The position numbers were made by a program, and so were the translations under genes. The notes below the pieces were generated by a model. The model saw only the letters and a program-made list of their open reading frames with translations, made no database searches and was not told the DNA's origin. Shown in pieces: positions 9,119-21,915 of a DNA stretch of 64,000 bases (position 1 is the first letter of the stretch; the number at the start of each line of letters is the position of its first letter). The stretch comes from Modestobacter versicolor (lineage in GTDB: Bacteria; Actinomycetota; Actinomycetes; Mycobacteriales; Geodermatophilaceae), in contig NZ_JACIBU010000002.1 of the NCBI RefSeq assembly GCF_014195485.1, positions 310,001-374,000 on the forward strand, written 5' to 3'.

Positions 9119-9150
9119 ACGGCCGGGCCCCCGCGAGGGGACCCGGCCGT
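9119..9150 (-). terminator. Hairpin 20 bases after the atpD stop
   Basis: Arms 9119-9132 and 9137-9150 form a 14-bp GC-rich stem with a 4-base loop; the one mismatch is a G-U pair in the minus-strand RNA. No long U-run follows, as is usual in actinobacteria. It should end or thin out transcription before the small ORF and atpC. Confidence 0.7.
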
Positions 9151-9170
9151 CGGCGACTGCGGAGGTGCTC

Positions 9171-10658
<1,488 letters not shown>

Positions 10659-10665
10659 TCAGTGT

Positions 10666-10698
10666 CCCCGGTGGCGGCGTGTCCCGCCGCCACCGGGG
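10666..10698 (-). terminator. Stem-loop in the atpG-atpD gap
   Basis: A perfect 13-bp stem, CCCCGGTGGCGGC (10666-10678) with GCCGCCACCGGGG (10686-10698), and a 7-base loop. It lies 20 bases after the atpG stop and 50 bases before the atpD start. Complete termination would be lethal for ATP synthase assembly, so partial termination, an mRNA processing site or 3'-end protection is more likely. Confidence 0.6.
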
Positions 10699-10718
10699 CG
10701 GTGCTCAGTCGTGCGTGC

Positions 10719-11696
10719 TCAGTCGTTGCTGCCTGCGGACACCAGCGCGTCGGCGCCGCCGACGATCTCGCTGATCTCCTGGGTGATCTCCGCCTGGCGG
10801 GCCTGGTTGGCCTGCCGGGACAGGTTCTTCGCCAGCTCCTCGGCGTTGTCGGACGCCGACTTCATCGCCCGCCGCCGCGAGGCCGACTCCGAGGCAGCCG
10901 CCTCGAGCATCGCCGCGTAGATGCGGGTGGTGACGTACTTCGGCAGCAGCGCGTCCAGCAGCGCCTCGGCCGACGGCTCGAACTCGTAGGAGGTGGGCAC
11001 CTCGCTGGTGCGCTGAGCCTCCCCGCCCCGCCCGGCCCCGTCCGCCTCGTCGCGGAACTCGTCGACCTCCTCGACGACCAGCGGGGCCATCCGCCGGGCG
11101 ACGGGCACCTGGGAGAGCAGCGAGCGGAACTCGGTGTAGACGATGTGCAGCTCGTCCACGCCGAGGATGCCGTCGGCACCCGCGCCGCCGTCCTCGTCGT
11201 CCTCACCGGCGGTGAAGGCGTCGATGAGCGTGCGGCCCACCGCCTGCGCGTCCTCGTAGCCGGGCTGCTCGGAGAAGCCGGTCCAGGAGTCGGCGAACTC
11301 GCGGTCACGGAACCGGTAATACGTCTCGCCCTTGCGGCCGACCACGTAGAGCACCGGCTCCTTGCCCTCGTTGCGCAGCAGGCCGAGGAGCTCCTCGGTG
11401 CGGCGCAGCACGTTGACGTTGTAGGAGCCCGCGAAGCCGCGGTCCGAGGTGATGATCAGGACCGCGGCCCGCTTGGCGTCGGGGCGCTCGGTGAGCAGCG
11501 GGTGGTCCAGGCTGGCCGAGCCGGCCAGCGCGGACAGCACCCGGGTGATCTCCCGGGCGTAGGGCTTGGAGGCCTCCACCCGGTTCTGGGCACGCACGAT
11601 GCGGGCACCGGCGATCAGCTCCTGGGCCGAGAAGATCTTCTTCGTCGACTGGGTGGAGCGGATCCGGCGCCGCAGCGCGCGGAGTGAGCCGGCCAC
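10719..11696 (-). CDS. atpG: F1Fo ATP synthase subunit gamma
   Basis: 325 residues from the GTG at 11696, one base after the atpA stop; the longer frame to 11735 overlaps atpA and adds residues foreign to the family. Central rotor shaft: N-terminal helix [18 protein letters not shown] and C-terminal helix [16 protein letters not shown]. Residues about 165-180 ([13 protein letters not shown]) form an acidic insertion. Mycobacterial gamma also carries an insertion, linked there to suppression of ATP hydrolysis; whether this one acts the same way is inference. Confidence 0.96.
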   Translation of the reverse strand: MAGSLRALRRRIRSTQSTKKIFSAQELIAGARIVRAQNRVEASKPYAREITRVLSALAGSASLDHPLLTERPDAKRAAVLIITSDRGFAGSYNVNVLRRTEELLGLLRNEGKEPVLYVVGRKGETYYRFRDREFADSWTGFSEQPGYEDAQAVGRTLIDAFTAGEDDEDGGAGADGILGVDELHIVYTEFRSLLSQVPVARRMAPLVVEEVDEFRDEADGAGRGGEAQRTSEVPTSYEFEPSAEALLDALLPKYVTTRIYAAMLEAAASESASRRRAMKSASDNAEELAKNLSRQANQARQAEITQEISEIVGGADALVSAGSND

Positions 11697-11697
11697 G

Positions 11698-13335
<1,638 letters not shown>

Positions 13336-13405
13336 GGCGTCGCGTCCTCTTCTGCTGGTGTGGAACTGGTGCGTGGGGTCGGGCGGGTGGCTGCTGGCGG
13401 TGCCG

Positions 13406-14236
13406 TCAGCCGGCCAGCCGCCGGCCGGCGGCCTCGAGCCGGTGGGCGATGCTGCCGTCGATGACCTCGTCGTCGACGCGGATCACCAGACCGCCGAGCA
13501 CCGACGGGTCGACCTGGACCTGCAGGCCCATGGTCCGCCCGTAGAGGCGCTCGAGCGTGGCGACCAGACGCTGCTCCTGCGTGGCGGTGAGCGGGACCGC
13601 GCTGACCACGTGGGCCACCGCCTGACCGCGCCGGCGGGCCGCCGCGGTGGACAGCCGCTCGATCTCGTTCTCCGCGCTGTGCACGTGCGAGCTGGTCAGC
13701 GAGTTCCGGACCAGCCGCTCGGTGACCGGGCTGACCTTGCCGGTCAGCAGCCGGTCGAGCAGCGCGGCCTTGCCCTCGCGCGGCGCCGACCGGTTGCCCA
13801 GGATCCGCGCGAGGTCGTCGTCGCCGGCCACGATGCGGCTGAACCGGAAGAGCTCGTCCTCGACGCTGTCGAGCTCACCGCGCGCGTCGGCGGCGTCGAG
13901 GGCTGCCTCGGTGGCCAGCGTCTCGGTCGCCTCGACCAGGTCCAGCGGCCGCGACCAGCGCTGCCGGGCCACCGCCTCGAGCACCTGCAGGGTGTTCTCG
14001 CCGACCTTGGCCGACAGCAGCCGGCGGACCAGCCCGGCACGGTCGTCGGGGCGGACCGAGGCGTCCGAGAGCGCCCGGCGCAGCGAGAGCGTGCCGTCGA
14101 GCACGTGCGCCACGGAGAACAGCTCGTCGGCCAGGGTCAGCAGCGCCTCGCCGCGGTTGCGGCTGCGGGCACCGGAGGTCTGCGCCTGGAGCGCTTCCCG
14201 CGATGCCTCCATCGCGGCCCGGCTGGAGGCGTGCAT
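13406..14236 (-). CDS. atpH: F1Fo ATP synthase subunit delta
   Basis: 276 residues, longer than the E. coli delta (177) because the N-terminal helical region is extended, as is usual in actinobacteria. The C-terminal core has [14 protein letters not shown] and a [21 protein letters not shown] segment near residue 245, the OSCP/delta signature. It forms the peripheral stalk cap on top of F1. The ATG overlaps the atpF stop by one base (TGATG), implying coupled translation. Confidence 0.95.
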   Translation of the reverse strand: MHASSRAAMEASREALQAQTSGARSRNRGEALLTLADELFSVAHVLDGTLSLRRALSDASVRPDDRAGLVRRLLSAKVGENTLQVLEAVARQRWSRPLDLVEATETLATEAALDAADARGELDSVEDELFRFSRIVAGDDDLARILGNRSAPREGKAALLDRLLTGKVSPVTERLVRNSLTSSHVHSAENEIERLSTAAARRRGQAVAHVVSAVPLTATQEQRLVATLERLYGRTMGLQVQVDPSVLGGLVIRVDDEVIDGSIAHRLEAAGRRLAG

Positions 14237-14808
14237 CAGCGGACGTCCTGCGGGACGTACGCCGAGCTGCCACCGTCACCGGTGGTGGCGGTCATGCCGT
14301 CGAGGGAGTCGAGGAACCGGTCGACGGTGCCGCTGCGGCGCGCGTCGTCGGCCAGCGACTCACCGACCACGCGCCCGGCCAGGTCGACCGCGAGCGTGCC
14401 GATCTGGCCGCGCAGCTCGGTGACCACCTGCTGGCGCGAGGCGTTCAGCTGCTCCTCGCCACGGGCGACGATGCGGGCCGACTCCTCCTGCGCCTGGGCG
14501 CGGAGCTCCTCGATGATCTGCTGCCCCTCGGCGCGCGCGGCGTCACGGATCTGCGCCGCCTCGGTGCGCGCCTCGGCGAGCTGCGCGCGGTACTGCTCCA
14601 GGGCGGCCTTGGCCTCGGCCTGCATGGCCTCGGCTCGCTCGATGCCGCCCTCGATCGCCTCGCGGCGGGCCACGAACGTCTTCTCCATCTGCGGGAAGAC
14701 GAACTTGACCAGCACCGCCAGCAGGATCCCGAAGGTGATCAGACCGACGATGATCTCGGCGACGGGTGGCAGGAGCGGATTGGCGCTCTCCGCGGCCAGG
14801 ATGTCCAT
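14236..14808 (-). CDS. atpF: F1Fo ATP synthase subunit b
   Basis: 190 residues from the ATG at 14808; the frame runs up to 14910 but overlaps atpE there. A single membrane helix (about 17-37, [19 protein letters not shown]) is followed by a long charged coiled coil that forms the peripheral stalk. The Ala/Glu/Arg-rich heptads and length are typical. The TGA overlaps the atpH ATG. Confidence 0.95.
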   Translation of the reverse strand: MDILAAESANPLLPPVAEIIVGLITFGILLAVLVKFVFPQMEKTFVARREAIEGGIERAEAMQAEAKAALEQYRAQLAEARTEAAQIRDAARAEGQQIIEELRAQAQEESARIVARGEEQLNASRQQVVTELRGQIGTLAVDLAGRVVGESLADDARRSGTVDRFLDSLDGMTATTGDGGSSAYVPQDVR

Positions 14809-14851
14809 GCTCTGCAGGCTCCCTGAAGTCAGTGGGAAGGGACCGGGCAGG

Positions 14852-15979
<1,128 letters not shown>

Positions 15980-15983
<4 letters not shown>

Positions 15984-16309
15984 CGTTGTCCCTTCTGCGT
16001 CCTGGGCTGACCGCGTCGGCCACCCGGGGTTGTCCCGTGTGCTGCCCTGCCGACCGGCGGCACGGGCGGGGCGTACTTGATCACGATGATGTAGATGGCC
16101 ACACCGAGGCCGAGGAGGACACCGACCAGGACGAGGAACCTCGTGCCCAGCCAGCGGTCGAGCGCCAACCCGGCGCCACCCCAGACGATGATCCCCGACA
16201 GCATCGTGCCGGTGATCCCCCAGCCGACGTCGGCCCCACTGGGCTGGTGGTCGGCGGAGTTCTCGGGTGACGGTCGGGTTCTCCCAGGTGCGGGAGTGTC
16301 CTCGGCCAT
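15980..16309 (-). CDS. atpI: AtpZ/AtpI-family ATP synthase-associated protein
   Basis: 109 residues from the ATG at 16309 (an in-frame GTG lies four codons earlier). Two membrane helices, about 34-52 and 57-77, include GAGLALDRWLGTRFLVLVG, the AtpZ/AtpI type. The family aids c-ring assembly or Mg/Ca transport in other bacteria. A GATAGT box overlaps the upstream GTG, about 10 nt before the ATG, so a promoter inside this gene start is possible. The C-terminal tail is basic and disordered. It is coupled to atpB by a four-base overlap. Confidence 0.8.
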
Positions 16310-16323
16310 CGGATCGGACACTA

Positions 16324-16833
16324 TCAGCCGCGTGTCGTGGGAGTTTCCGGGTCTTCCGCCGGGGGGTCGACGGACCCGTGGCCGCTCACCGGCGAGGGTT
16401 CCGGCGGCGCTGGCGGCGTGACGTAATAGAGCGGCTTCGTCCACACCCAGCGGGCCTGGACGACGCTCCAGAGCAGCGCCCCGACCACCACCGTCCAGCC
16501 CAGCACCCGGCGGTCCACCCAGCCGTCCTCGGGCAGCGCCTTGAGCACCGCGACGAGGACCAGCATCTTGACCAGGAACGTGCCGAGCGCGGCCGGCAGC
16601 GTGTAGCTGTCGTGCACCCGCCCGGCCCAGGTGACGACCAGCCCGGAGACGCCGAAGAAGCTGGTGACGACGGCCGCGCCCACGAGCACGCTGAGCCCGT
16701 CCGCCCAGCTCAGCAGCGCGCCCACCAGCACGACGGCGACCGCGGTGAGGGGCAGCGTGACCAGCAGCCCGACCCGCAGGAAGGCGAGGTCCCACGGGGC
16801 GTCGCTGGGCTGTCGCGCGGGTGGCGCGCTCAT
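16324..16833 (-). CDS. Hypothetical four-helix membrane protein upstream of atpI
   Basis: 169 residues from ATG. Four predicted membrane helices (about 20-42, 46-70, 80-100, 110-128) and a Pro-rich acidic tail. Position between wecA and atpB matches Rv1303 of M. tuberculosis, an AtpI-like protein, so both this gene and the next may belong to the AtpI group. The ATG overlaps the wecA stop by four bases (ATGA). Function unknown. Confidence 0.7.
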   Translation of the reverse strand: MSAPPARQPSDAPWDLAFLRVGLLVTLPLTAVAVVLVGALLSWADGLSVLVGAAVVTSFFGVSGLVVTWAGRVHDSYTLPAALGTFLVKMLVLVAVLKALPEDGWVDRRVLGWTVVVGALLWSVVQARWVWTKPLYYVTPPAPPEPSPVSGHGSVDPPAEDPETPTTRG

Positions 16834-18101
16834 CGCCGCACCCCCGCCGTCCGGCTGGTCGGCACCGGCCCCGGGGGCTGCGGGCCACCCACCGGCGCGG
16901 TCGGGCCACCCGGGCGGCCCCGGGTCACCCGGCTGGCCGGGTGCGCGGCCCGGCTGCGCTCCTTGAGCGCCGCCAGCTCGGCCTGCCGGGCCGCGATCGC
17001 GGCGCGGCGGGCCCGCGGGCTGAGCACGACCACGACACCGACGACCAGCAGGGCCCCGATGATGACCAGCACCTCCACCGTGCCCCCGGTGATCGACAGC
17101 GCGACCGCGCCGAAGCTCAGCAGCGCCGCCCAGAAGTACATGATCAGCACCGCCCGGCGGTGGGAGTGCCCGATCGACAGCAGCCGGTGGTGCAGGTGCA
17201 TCTTGTCCGGCGCGAACGGCGACTGCCCGCGCAGGCTGCGCCGGACGATCGCCATCACCAGGTCGATGAAGGGGATGAAGAGCACCGCGACCGGCACCAG
17301 CAGCGGCAGGGTCAGCGGCAGCAGGCTGGCCGCGGAGCCGAGGGTCTGCGAGTCGGTCTGCCCGGTGGCCGAGACCGCGGCCGCCGACAGCATCAGCCCG
17401 ACCAGCATCGAGCCCGAGTCGCCCATGAAGATCCGCGCCGGGCTGAAGTTGTGCGGCAGGAAGCCCAGGCACGCACCGGCCAGCACGGCGGTGATCAGCG
17501 CGGGGGCGCTGGCGACGTCGTCGTAGCCGACCAGCCCGAGGTGGTAGCTGTAGGCGAAGAAGGCCAGCGCGGCGATCGCTGACACCCCGGCCGCCAGCCC
17601 GTCGAGGCCGTCGATGAAGTTCAGCGCGTTCACGGTGAGGACGGTCAGCAGGATGGTCGCCGGCACCCCGACGTCCGAGCCCAGCGACAGCGTGCCGATG
17701 TCGGCGACCGGCAGGAACAGGAACGCCAGCTGGACGCCGAGCAGCACCATCACCCCGGCTGCCGCGATCTGCCCGGTGAGCTTGGTGAGCGCGTCGAGGC
17801 CGAACCGGTCGTCCAGGACGCCGAGCAGGCAGATCAGCCCACCGGCGACCAGCACCGCGATGGTCTGGGTGCTGAACTCGAAGCTCCGCTGCAGCGAGGG
17901 CAGCTGGGAGGCGACCAGCACCCCGGCCGCGACCCCGAGGTACATCGCCACGCCCCCGCCCCGGGGGGTGGGGATGACGTGCACGTCGCGGTCCCGGACC
18001 GCCGCCATCACCCGGAAGCGGACCGCCGCGACCCGCACCACCGGGGTGGCCAGGAACGTGACCATCGCGGCGGCGAGGAGGACGACGGCGTACTCGCGCA
18101 T
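16830..18101 (-). CDS. wecA: Undecaprenyl-phosphate N-acetylglucosaminyl-1-phosphate transferase (WecA/Rfe type)
   Basis: 423 residues, about ten membrane helices. It transfers GlcNAc-1-phosphate to a polyprenyl phosphate, starting a cell-envelope glycan (arabinogalactan linker in mycobacteria). Family motifs: PTPRGGGVAMY near residue 45, the Asp pair in LGVLDDRFG, the catalytic NALNFIDGLDGLAAG near 160, and PARIFMGDSGSM near 230. The C-terminal 60 residues form a basic cytoplasmic tail. Position next to the atp genes equals rfe in M. tuberculosis. Confidence 0.92.
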   Translation of the reverse strand: MREYAVVLLAAAMVTFLATPVVRVAAVRFRVMAAVRDRDVHVIPTPRGGGVAMYLGVAAGVLVASQLPSLQRSFEFSTQTIAVLVAGGLICLLGVLDDRFGLDALTKLTGQIAAAGVMVLLGVQLAFLFLPVADIGTLSLGSDVGVPATILLTVLTVNALNFIDGLDGLAAGVSAIAALAFFAYSYHLGLVGYDDVASAPALITAVLAGACLGFLPHNFSPARIFMGDSGSMLVGLMLSAAAVSATGQTDSQTLGSAASLLPLTLPLLVPVAVLFIPFIDLVMAIVRRSLRGQSPFAPDKMHLHHRLLSIGHSHRRAVLIMYFWAALLSFGAVALSITGGTVEVLVIIGALLVVGVVVVLSPRARRAAIAARQAELAALKERSRAAHPASRVTRGRPGGPTAPVGGPQPPGPVPTSRTAGVRR

Positions 18102-18105
18102 CGGG

Positions 18106-19413
18106 TCAGGCGGTGCGCGTCGGCTCGGGGTAGGCCGGATGGGCCCCGACCAGCTCGCGGACGCCGGCGGCGACCTCGGCCGTCCGGGAGCCGTCGGCGT
18201 CCCGGATGGCCGTCCCGATGAGCGAGGCGATCTCCTTCATGTCGGTCTCGACCATGCCCTGGGTGGTGACCGAGGGGCTGCCGACCCGGATGCCCGAGGC
18301 GACCGACGCCGGCTGCGGGTCGAAGGGGATGGCGTTCTTGTTCAGCACGATGCCGGCCGCGTCGCAGCGGGCCTCGGCGACCTTGCCGGTGACGAGCTCG
18401 CCGGCGGTGTCGGTGACCTCGCGCAGGTCCAGCAGCGCCAGGTGGGTGTCGGTGCCGCCGGCGACCGGCCGCAGCCCCTCGGCGGCCAGGCCCTCGGTGA
18501 GCGCCTGGGCGTTGGTGACCACCTGCCGGGCGTAGGCCTGGTACTCCGGCTGCAGGCACTCCTTGAGGTTCACCGCCTTGGCCGCGATGGCGTGCATGAG
18601 CGGGCCGCCCTGCATCATCGGGAAGGCCGACTTGTCGATCGCCTTGGCGTGCTCGGCCCGGCAGACGATGGCGCCGCCGCGCGGACCGCGCAGCACCTTG
18701 TGCGTGGTGAAGGTGACGACGTCGGCGTACGGGACCGGCGAGGGGATCGCCTTGCCGGCCACCAGGCCGATGAAGTGCGCCGCGTCGACCATGAAGATCG
18801 CGCCGACCTCGTCGGCGATCTCCCGGAAGGCGGCGAAGTCGATGAGCCGCGGGATCGCCGAGCCACCGGCGACGATGAGCTTGGGGCGGTGCTCGCGCGC
18901 CAGGTCGCGCACCTGGTCGTAGTCGATGTGCTCGGTGGCCGGGTCGACGCCGTACTGCACCGCGTTGAACCACTTGCCGGAGAAGGAGACCGCGGTGCCG
19001 TGGGTCAGGTGCCCGCCGTGCGGCAGCGCCATGCCCATCAGGGTGTCCCCGGGCTGGAGGAAGGCGCCGTAGGCGGCCAGGTTGGCGCTCGCGCCGGAGT
19101 GCGGCTGCAGGTTGGCGTGCTCGGCGCCGAACAGCTCCTTGGCCCGGGAGATGCCCAGCTCCTCGGCCCGGTCGACGACCTCGCAGCCGCCGTAGTAGCG
19201 GCGGCCCGGGTAGCCCTCGGCGTACTTGTTCGACAGCGTGCTGCCCAGCGCGGCCAGCACCGCGGGGCTGGTGAAGTTCTCGCTCGCGATCAGCTGCAGC
19301 CCGTTGCGGAGGCGGTCCAGCTCGTCGACGACCACGCCGGAGATCTCCGGGTCGAAGGCCGCCAGGGCGTCGAAGTCGGGCCCCCAGTAGGGGGTCGTGG
19401 CGGGGGTGCTCAT
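18106..19413 (-). CDS. glyA: Serine hydroxymethyltransferase
   Basis: 435 residues from the ATG at 19413, with CAGGAG upstream; the frame extends to 19506 but with no SHMT sequence. PLP enzyme converting serine plus tetrahydrofolate to glycine and methylene-tetrahydrofolate. The PLP lysine is in VVTFTTHKVLRGPRGG; SNKYAEGYPGRRYYGG, near residue 55, is also diagnostic. It sits between sua5 and wecA, separated from wecA by four bases. Confidence 0.97.
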   Translation of the reverse strand: MSTPATTPYWGPDFDALAAFDPEISGVVVDELDRLRNGLQLIASENFTSPAVLAALGSTLSNKYAEGYPGRRYYGGCEVVDRAEELGISRAKELFGAEHANLQPHSGASANLAAYGAFLQPGDTLMGMALPHGGHLTHGTAVSFSGKWFNAVQYGVDPATEHIDYDQVRDLAREHRPKLIVAGGSAIPRLIDFAAFREIADEVGAIFMVDAAHFIGLVAGKAIPSPVPYADVVTFTTHKVLRGPRGGAIVCRAEHAKAIDKSAFPMMQGGPLMHAIAAKAVNLKECLQPEYQAYARQVVTNAQALTEGLAAEGLRPVAGGTDTHLALLDLREVTDTAGELVTGKVAEARCDAAGIVLNKNAIPFDPQPASVASGIRVGSPSVTTQGMVETDMKEIASLIGTAIRDADGSRTAEVAAGVRELVGAHPAYPEPTRTA

Positions 19414-19540
19414 CGCGGGTGCACTCCTGCTGTTCGGTGCGGGCGCCCGCGAGCACCGGGGTGCGGGGCGCGCGGCTGTCGCACCACGGTATCCCTCCGG
19501 CAGCACGGTTCCCCGAAACGCACCGCGGCCAGGCGCCGTG

Positions 19541-19597
19541 GCCCCGCTGCAGGGGCCCGCCGCGAGCGTGCGAGTGGTGGGGGGCAGCGGGGTCCTT
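19541..19597 (-). repeat. Post-stop stem-loop repeat, copy C
   Basis: Directly follows the sua5 stop. Arms CCCCGCTGC (19542-19550) and GCAGCGGGG (19584-19592) are a perfect 9-bp match flanking the C-rich core shared with copies A, B and D. The arms differ in sequence from copy D while both stay paired, which supports an RNA stem. Confidence 0.6.
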
Positions 19598-19599
19598 CG

Positions 19600-20241
19600 T
19601 CAGTCGGTGATGCCGGGGACGACCTCGCGGAGCCGGTCGACGTCGATCGCACCGAACCGCAGCACCCGCGGGGTGGGGGCGGTGCAGTCGACGATCGTGC
19701 TCGCCGCCGAGCCGGTGCGCGGGCCGCCGTCGAGCACCACGGCGGCGTGCTCCCCCAGCTGGTACCCCGCCTCGGCCGCCGTGGTCGCCGCCGGGCGGCC
19801 GGAGCGGTTGGCGCTGGAGACGGCCAGCGGGCCGGTGCGCCGCAGCAGGTCGCGGGCGACGTCGTCGTCGGGCAGCCGGACGGCGACGGTCCCCTCGGCC
19901 TCCCCCAGGTCCCAGGCCAGCGAGGGCGCGTGCTCGACGACGAGGGTGAGACCACCGGGCCAGAACGCCTCGGCGAGCTGGTGGGCCACCGGCGGGATGG
20001 TGACCACCAGCCCGGCCAGCGTGGAGGCCTCGCCGATCAGCACCGGCACCGGCATGCTGCGGCCCCGGTTCTTGGCGGCCAGCAGGCTGGTGACGGCGGC
20101 GGGGGTGAACGCGTCGGCGGCCACTCCGTAGACGGTGTCGGTGGGCAGGAGGACCAGCTCACCGCGGGCGAGCGCGGAGGTCGCGGCGATGAGCCCGGCC
20201 TCGCGCTGGTCGGGGTCGCTGCAGTCGAAGACGTCGGCCAC
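19600..20241 (-). CDS. L-threonylcarbamoyladenylate synthase (Sua5/YciO/TsaC)
   Basis: 213 residues, GTG start with GGGGGAGA upstream. It makes threonylcarbamoyl-AMP for the t6A37 modification of ANN-decoding tRNAs. The KxR/SxN-type substrate pocket is visible: LLPTDTVYGVAADAF near residue 30, LAAKNRGRSMPVPVLIG, and SSANRSGRPAATTAAE. Its place downstream of prmC matches mycobacteria, but here a plus-strand lipoprotein gene intervenes. Confidence 0.93.
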   Translation of the reverse strand: MADVFDCSDPDQREAGLIAATSALARGELVLLPTDTVYGVAADAFTPAAVTSLLAAKNRGRSMPVPVLIGEASTLAGLVVTIPPVAHQLAEAFWPGGLTLVVEHAPSLAWDLGEAEGTVAVRLPDDDVARDLLRRTGPLAVSSANRSGRPAATTAAEAGYQLGEHAAVVLDGGPRTGSAASTIVDCTAPTPRVLRFGAIDVDRLREVVPGITD

Positions 20242-20262
20242 GGGTCCGGAGTCTCCCCCACC

Positions 20263-20268
20263 TAGGGT
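20263..20268 (+). promoter_or_regulatory. Leaderless promoter of the GH114-like lipoprotein gene
   Basis: TAGGGT lies 7 nt before the GTG at 20276. The same CCTAGG core read on the minus strand gives a TAGGTG box ahead of the divergent sua5, so the two -10 regions overlap and may compete. Confidence 0.45.
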
Positions 20269-20275
20269 CGGCGCC

Positions 20276-21073
20276 GTGCGGGGGTGGGGTGCAACGGCGG
20301 TGGCGGTGCTCCTCGTCGTGCTGCCCGGCTGCGCCGCCGACCCCGCCGCGCCGGCTGGTCCGGGCCTCGGGCCGCTGCCCGCCGGTGCGGTGGTCGACTA
20401 CCAGCTGGGCGGGGCGTACCCACCGGCCGACGGGGTCGCCGGGGTGGTCCGCGACCGCACGGACTCCCCCGCCGCGGACCTGTGGTCGGCCTGCTACGTC
20501 AACGCCTTCCAGACCCAGCCCGGTGCCCGGTGGCCCGAGGACCTGCTGCTGCACGACGCCTCCGGGGCGCGGGTGGAGGACCCGGACTGGCCGGGTGAGT
20601 TCCTGCTCGACGTCTCCACGGCGGAGCGGCGGGAGGCGGTGCTGGCCGTCGTCGGCCCCTGGTTCGACGGCTGCGCCGACGCCGGCTTCGACGCCGTCGA
20701 GCCGGACAACCTGGACAGCTGGACCCGGTCGGAGGGGCTGCTCACCGCCGACGACGCCGCCGCGACGGCGCGGCTGCTGGTGGCCCGGGCGCACGACGCG
20801 GGGCTCGACGTCGCGCAGAAGAACGCCCCGGAGCTGACCGGCGAGGACCTCGGCTTCGACTACGCGGTCGCGGAGGACTGCCAGCTGTTCGAGGAGTGCA
20901 CCGCCTACACCGACGCCTACGGCGGCGCGGTGCTCGAGGTGGAGTACACCGACGAGGGGTTCGAGGAGGCGTGCCGGCTGCGCGGGAGCACGGTGAGCGT
21001 GGTGCGGCGGGACCTCGGGGTGGCCCGGCCCGACGACCCGGGCTACGTCGCGGCCTGGTGCCCCGAGCGCTGA
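20276..21073 (+). CDS. Lipoprotein, endo-alpha-1,4-polygalactosaminidase family (GH114-like)
   Basis: 265 residues from the GTG at 20276, just after a TAGGGT box. The N terminus is a lipoprotein signal with lipobox LPGC (mature Cys about residue 20). The barrel shows CYVNAFQTQPGARW, GFDAVEPDNLDSW and YAVAEDCQLFEEC, all diagnostic of the TM1410/GH114 family. Members cleave alpha-1,4-linked galactosamine polymers, or are uncharacterised. The 3' end overlaps the convergent prmC by 31 bases. It interrupts the usual prmC-sua5 order. Confidence 0.8.
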   Translation: MRGWGATAVAVLLVVLPGCAADPAAPAGPGLGPLPAGAVVDYQLGGAYPPADGVAGVVRDRTDSPAADLWSACYVNAFQTQPGARWPEDLLLHDASGARVEDPDWPGEFLLDVSTAERREAVLAVVGPWFDGCADAGFDAVEPDNLDSWTRSEGLLTADDAAATARLLVARAHDAGLDVAQKNAPELTGEDLGFDYAVAEDCQLFEECTAYTDAYGGAVLEVEYTDEGFEEACRLRGSTVSVVRRDLGVARPDDPGYVAAWCPER

Positions 21074-21915
21074 GCCGTCGTGTAGCGCGGGCGGCCGGCC
21101 AGGTCGGGGTGGTCGGCGACGGCGGTCCAGCCGCCCGAGCCGCGCACCAGCACCGGCAGCGAGTCCCCCTGCTGGTCGGCGTGCTCGATGCCCAGCCACC
21201 CGCCGGGCCGCAGCAGCCGGGCGGCGGTGCCCAGCAGCCCCCGGACGACGTCCAGCCCGTCCGGGCCGCCCCACAGCGCCAGCGGCGGGTCGTGGTCGGC
21301 CACCTCGCGGGGCAGCCGGGCGCCGTCGGGCACGTAGGGCGGGTTGGAGACGACGACGTCGACGGTGCCGTCGAGCTCGCGCAGCAGCTGCGGGTCGGTC
21401 ATGTCGCCGGCGAGCACCTCGACCGGGGTGTCGCCGGCCGCCGCGCGCGCCGCGGCGTTGTGCCGGGTCCACTCGATGGCGCCGGCGTCCCGCTCGACCG
21501 CGAGCACCCGGGCACCCGGGTGCTCGGCGGCGACCGACAGGGCGATGGCCCCCGAGCCGGCGCCCAGGTCGACCACGGTCGGGGCGGCCAGCCCGGCGAT
21601 CCGCTCCAGCACCCAGCCGGCGATCTGCTCGGTCTCCGGCCGCGGCACGAAGACGCCCGGCCCCACGGCCAGCTCGACGTGCCGGAAGGGCGCGGTGCCG
21701 GTGAGGTGCTGCAGCGGCACCCGGGAGGCCCGCTGGTCGACCCAGGCGGCGAACCGGGCGGTCGGCTCCGGCGGGACGTCGTCGAGGGTGAGCAGCCGCC
21801 CCCGGGGCAGGCCGAGCACCGCGGCGAGCAGCAGCTCGGCGTCCACCCGCGGGGACTCGACGCCGGCGTCGGCGAGCCGCTGGGCGGCCTCGGCCAGCAG
21901 CGAGCGGGCGTTCAG
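21043..21915 (-). CDS. prmC: Peptide chain release factor N5-glutamine methyltransferase
   Basis: Methylates the Gln of the GGQ motif in release factors RF1/RF2 with S-adenosylmethionine. [15 protein letters not shown] holds the NPPY catalytic motif, and [15 protein letters not shown] is the SAM-binding loop. The first ATG/GTG in frame (GTG 21846) would cut off the helical N-terminal domain: [20 protein letters not shown] is family-like and lies upstream of it. The only initiator-like codon before that is CTG at 21915, overlapping the prfA TGA, so I place the start there (290 residues). prfA, which encodes the substrate, is immediately upstream. Confidence 0.9.
   Translation of the reverse strand: MNARSLLAEAAQRLADAGVESPRVDAELLLAAVLGLPRGRLLTLDDVPPEPTARFAAWVDQRASRVPLQHLTGTAPFRHVELAVGPGVFVPRPETEQIAGWVLERIAGLAAPTVVDLGAGSGAIALSVAAEHPGARVLAVERDAGAIEWTRHNAAARAAAGDTPVEVLAGDMTDPQLLRELDGTVDVVVSNPPYVPDGARLPREVADHDPPLALWGGPDGLDVVRGLLGTAARLLRPGGWLGIEHADQQGDSLPVLVRGSGGWTAVADHPDLAGRPRYTTAQRSGHQAAT

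Noticed and set aside
19414-19540. Possible riboswitch upstream of glyA
   Set aside because: The region is GC-rich with a promoter-like stretch and ribosome site, but no glycine, THF or SAM aptamer signature was seen.
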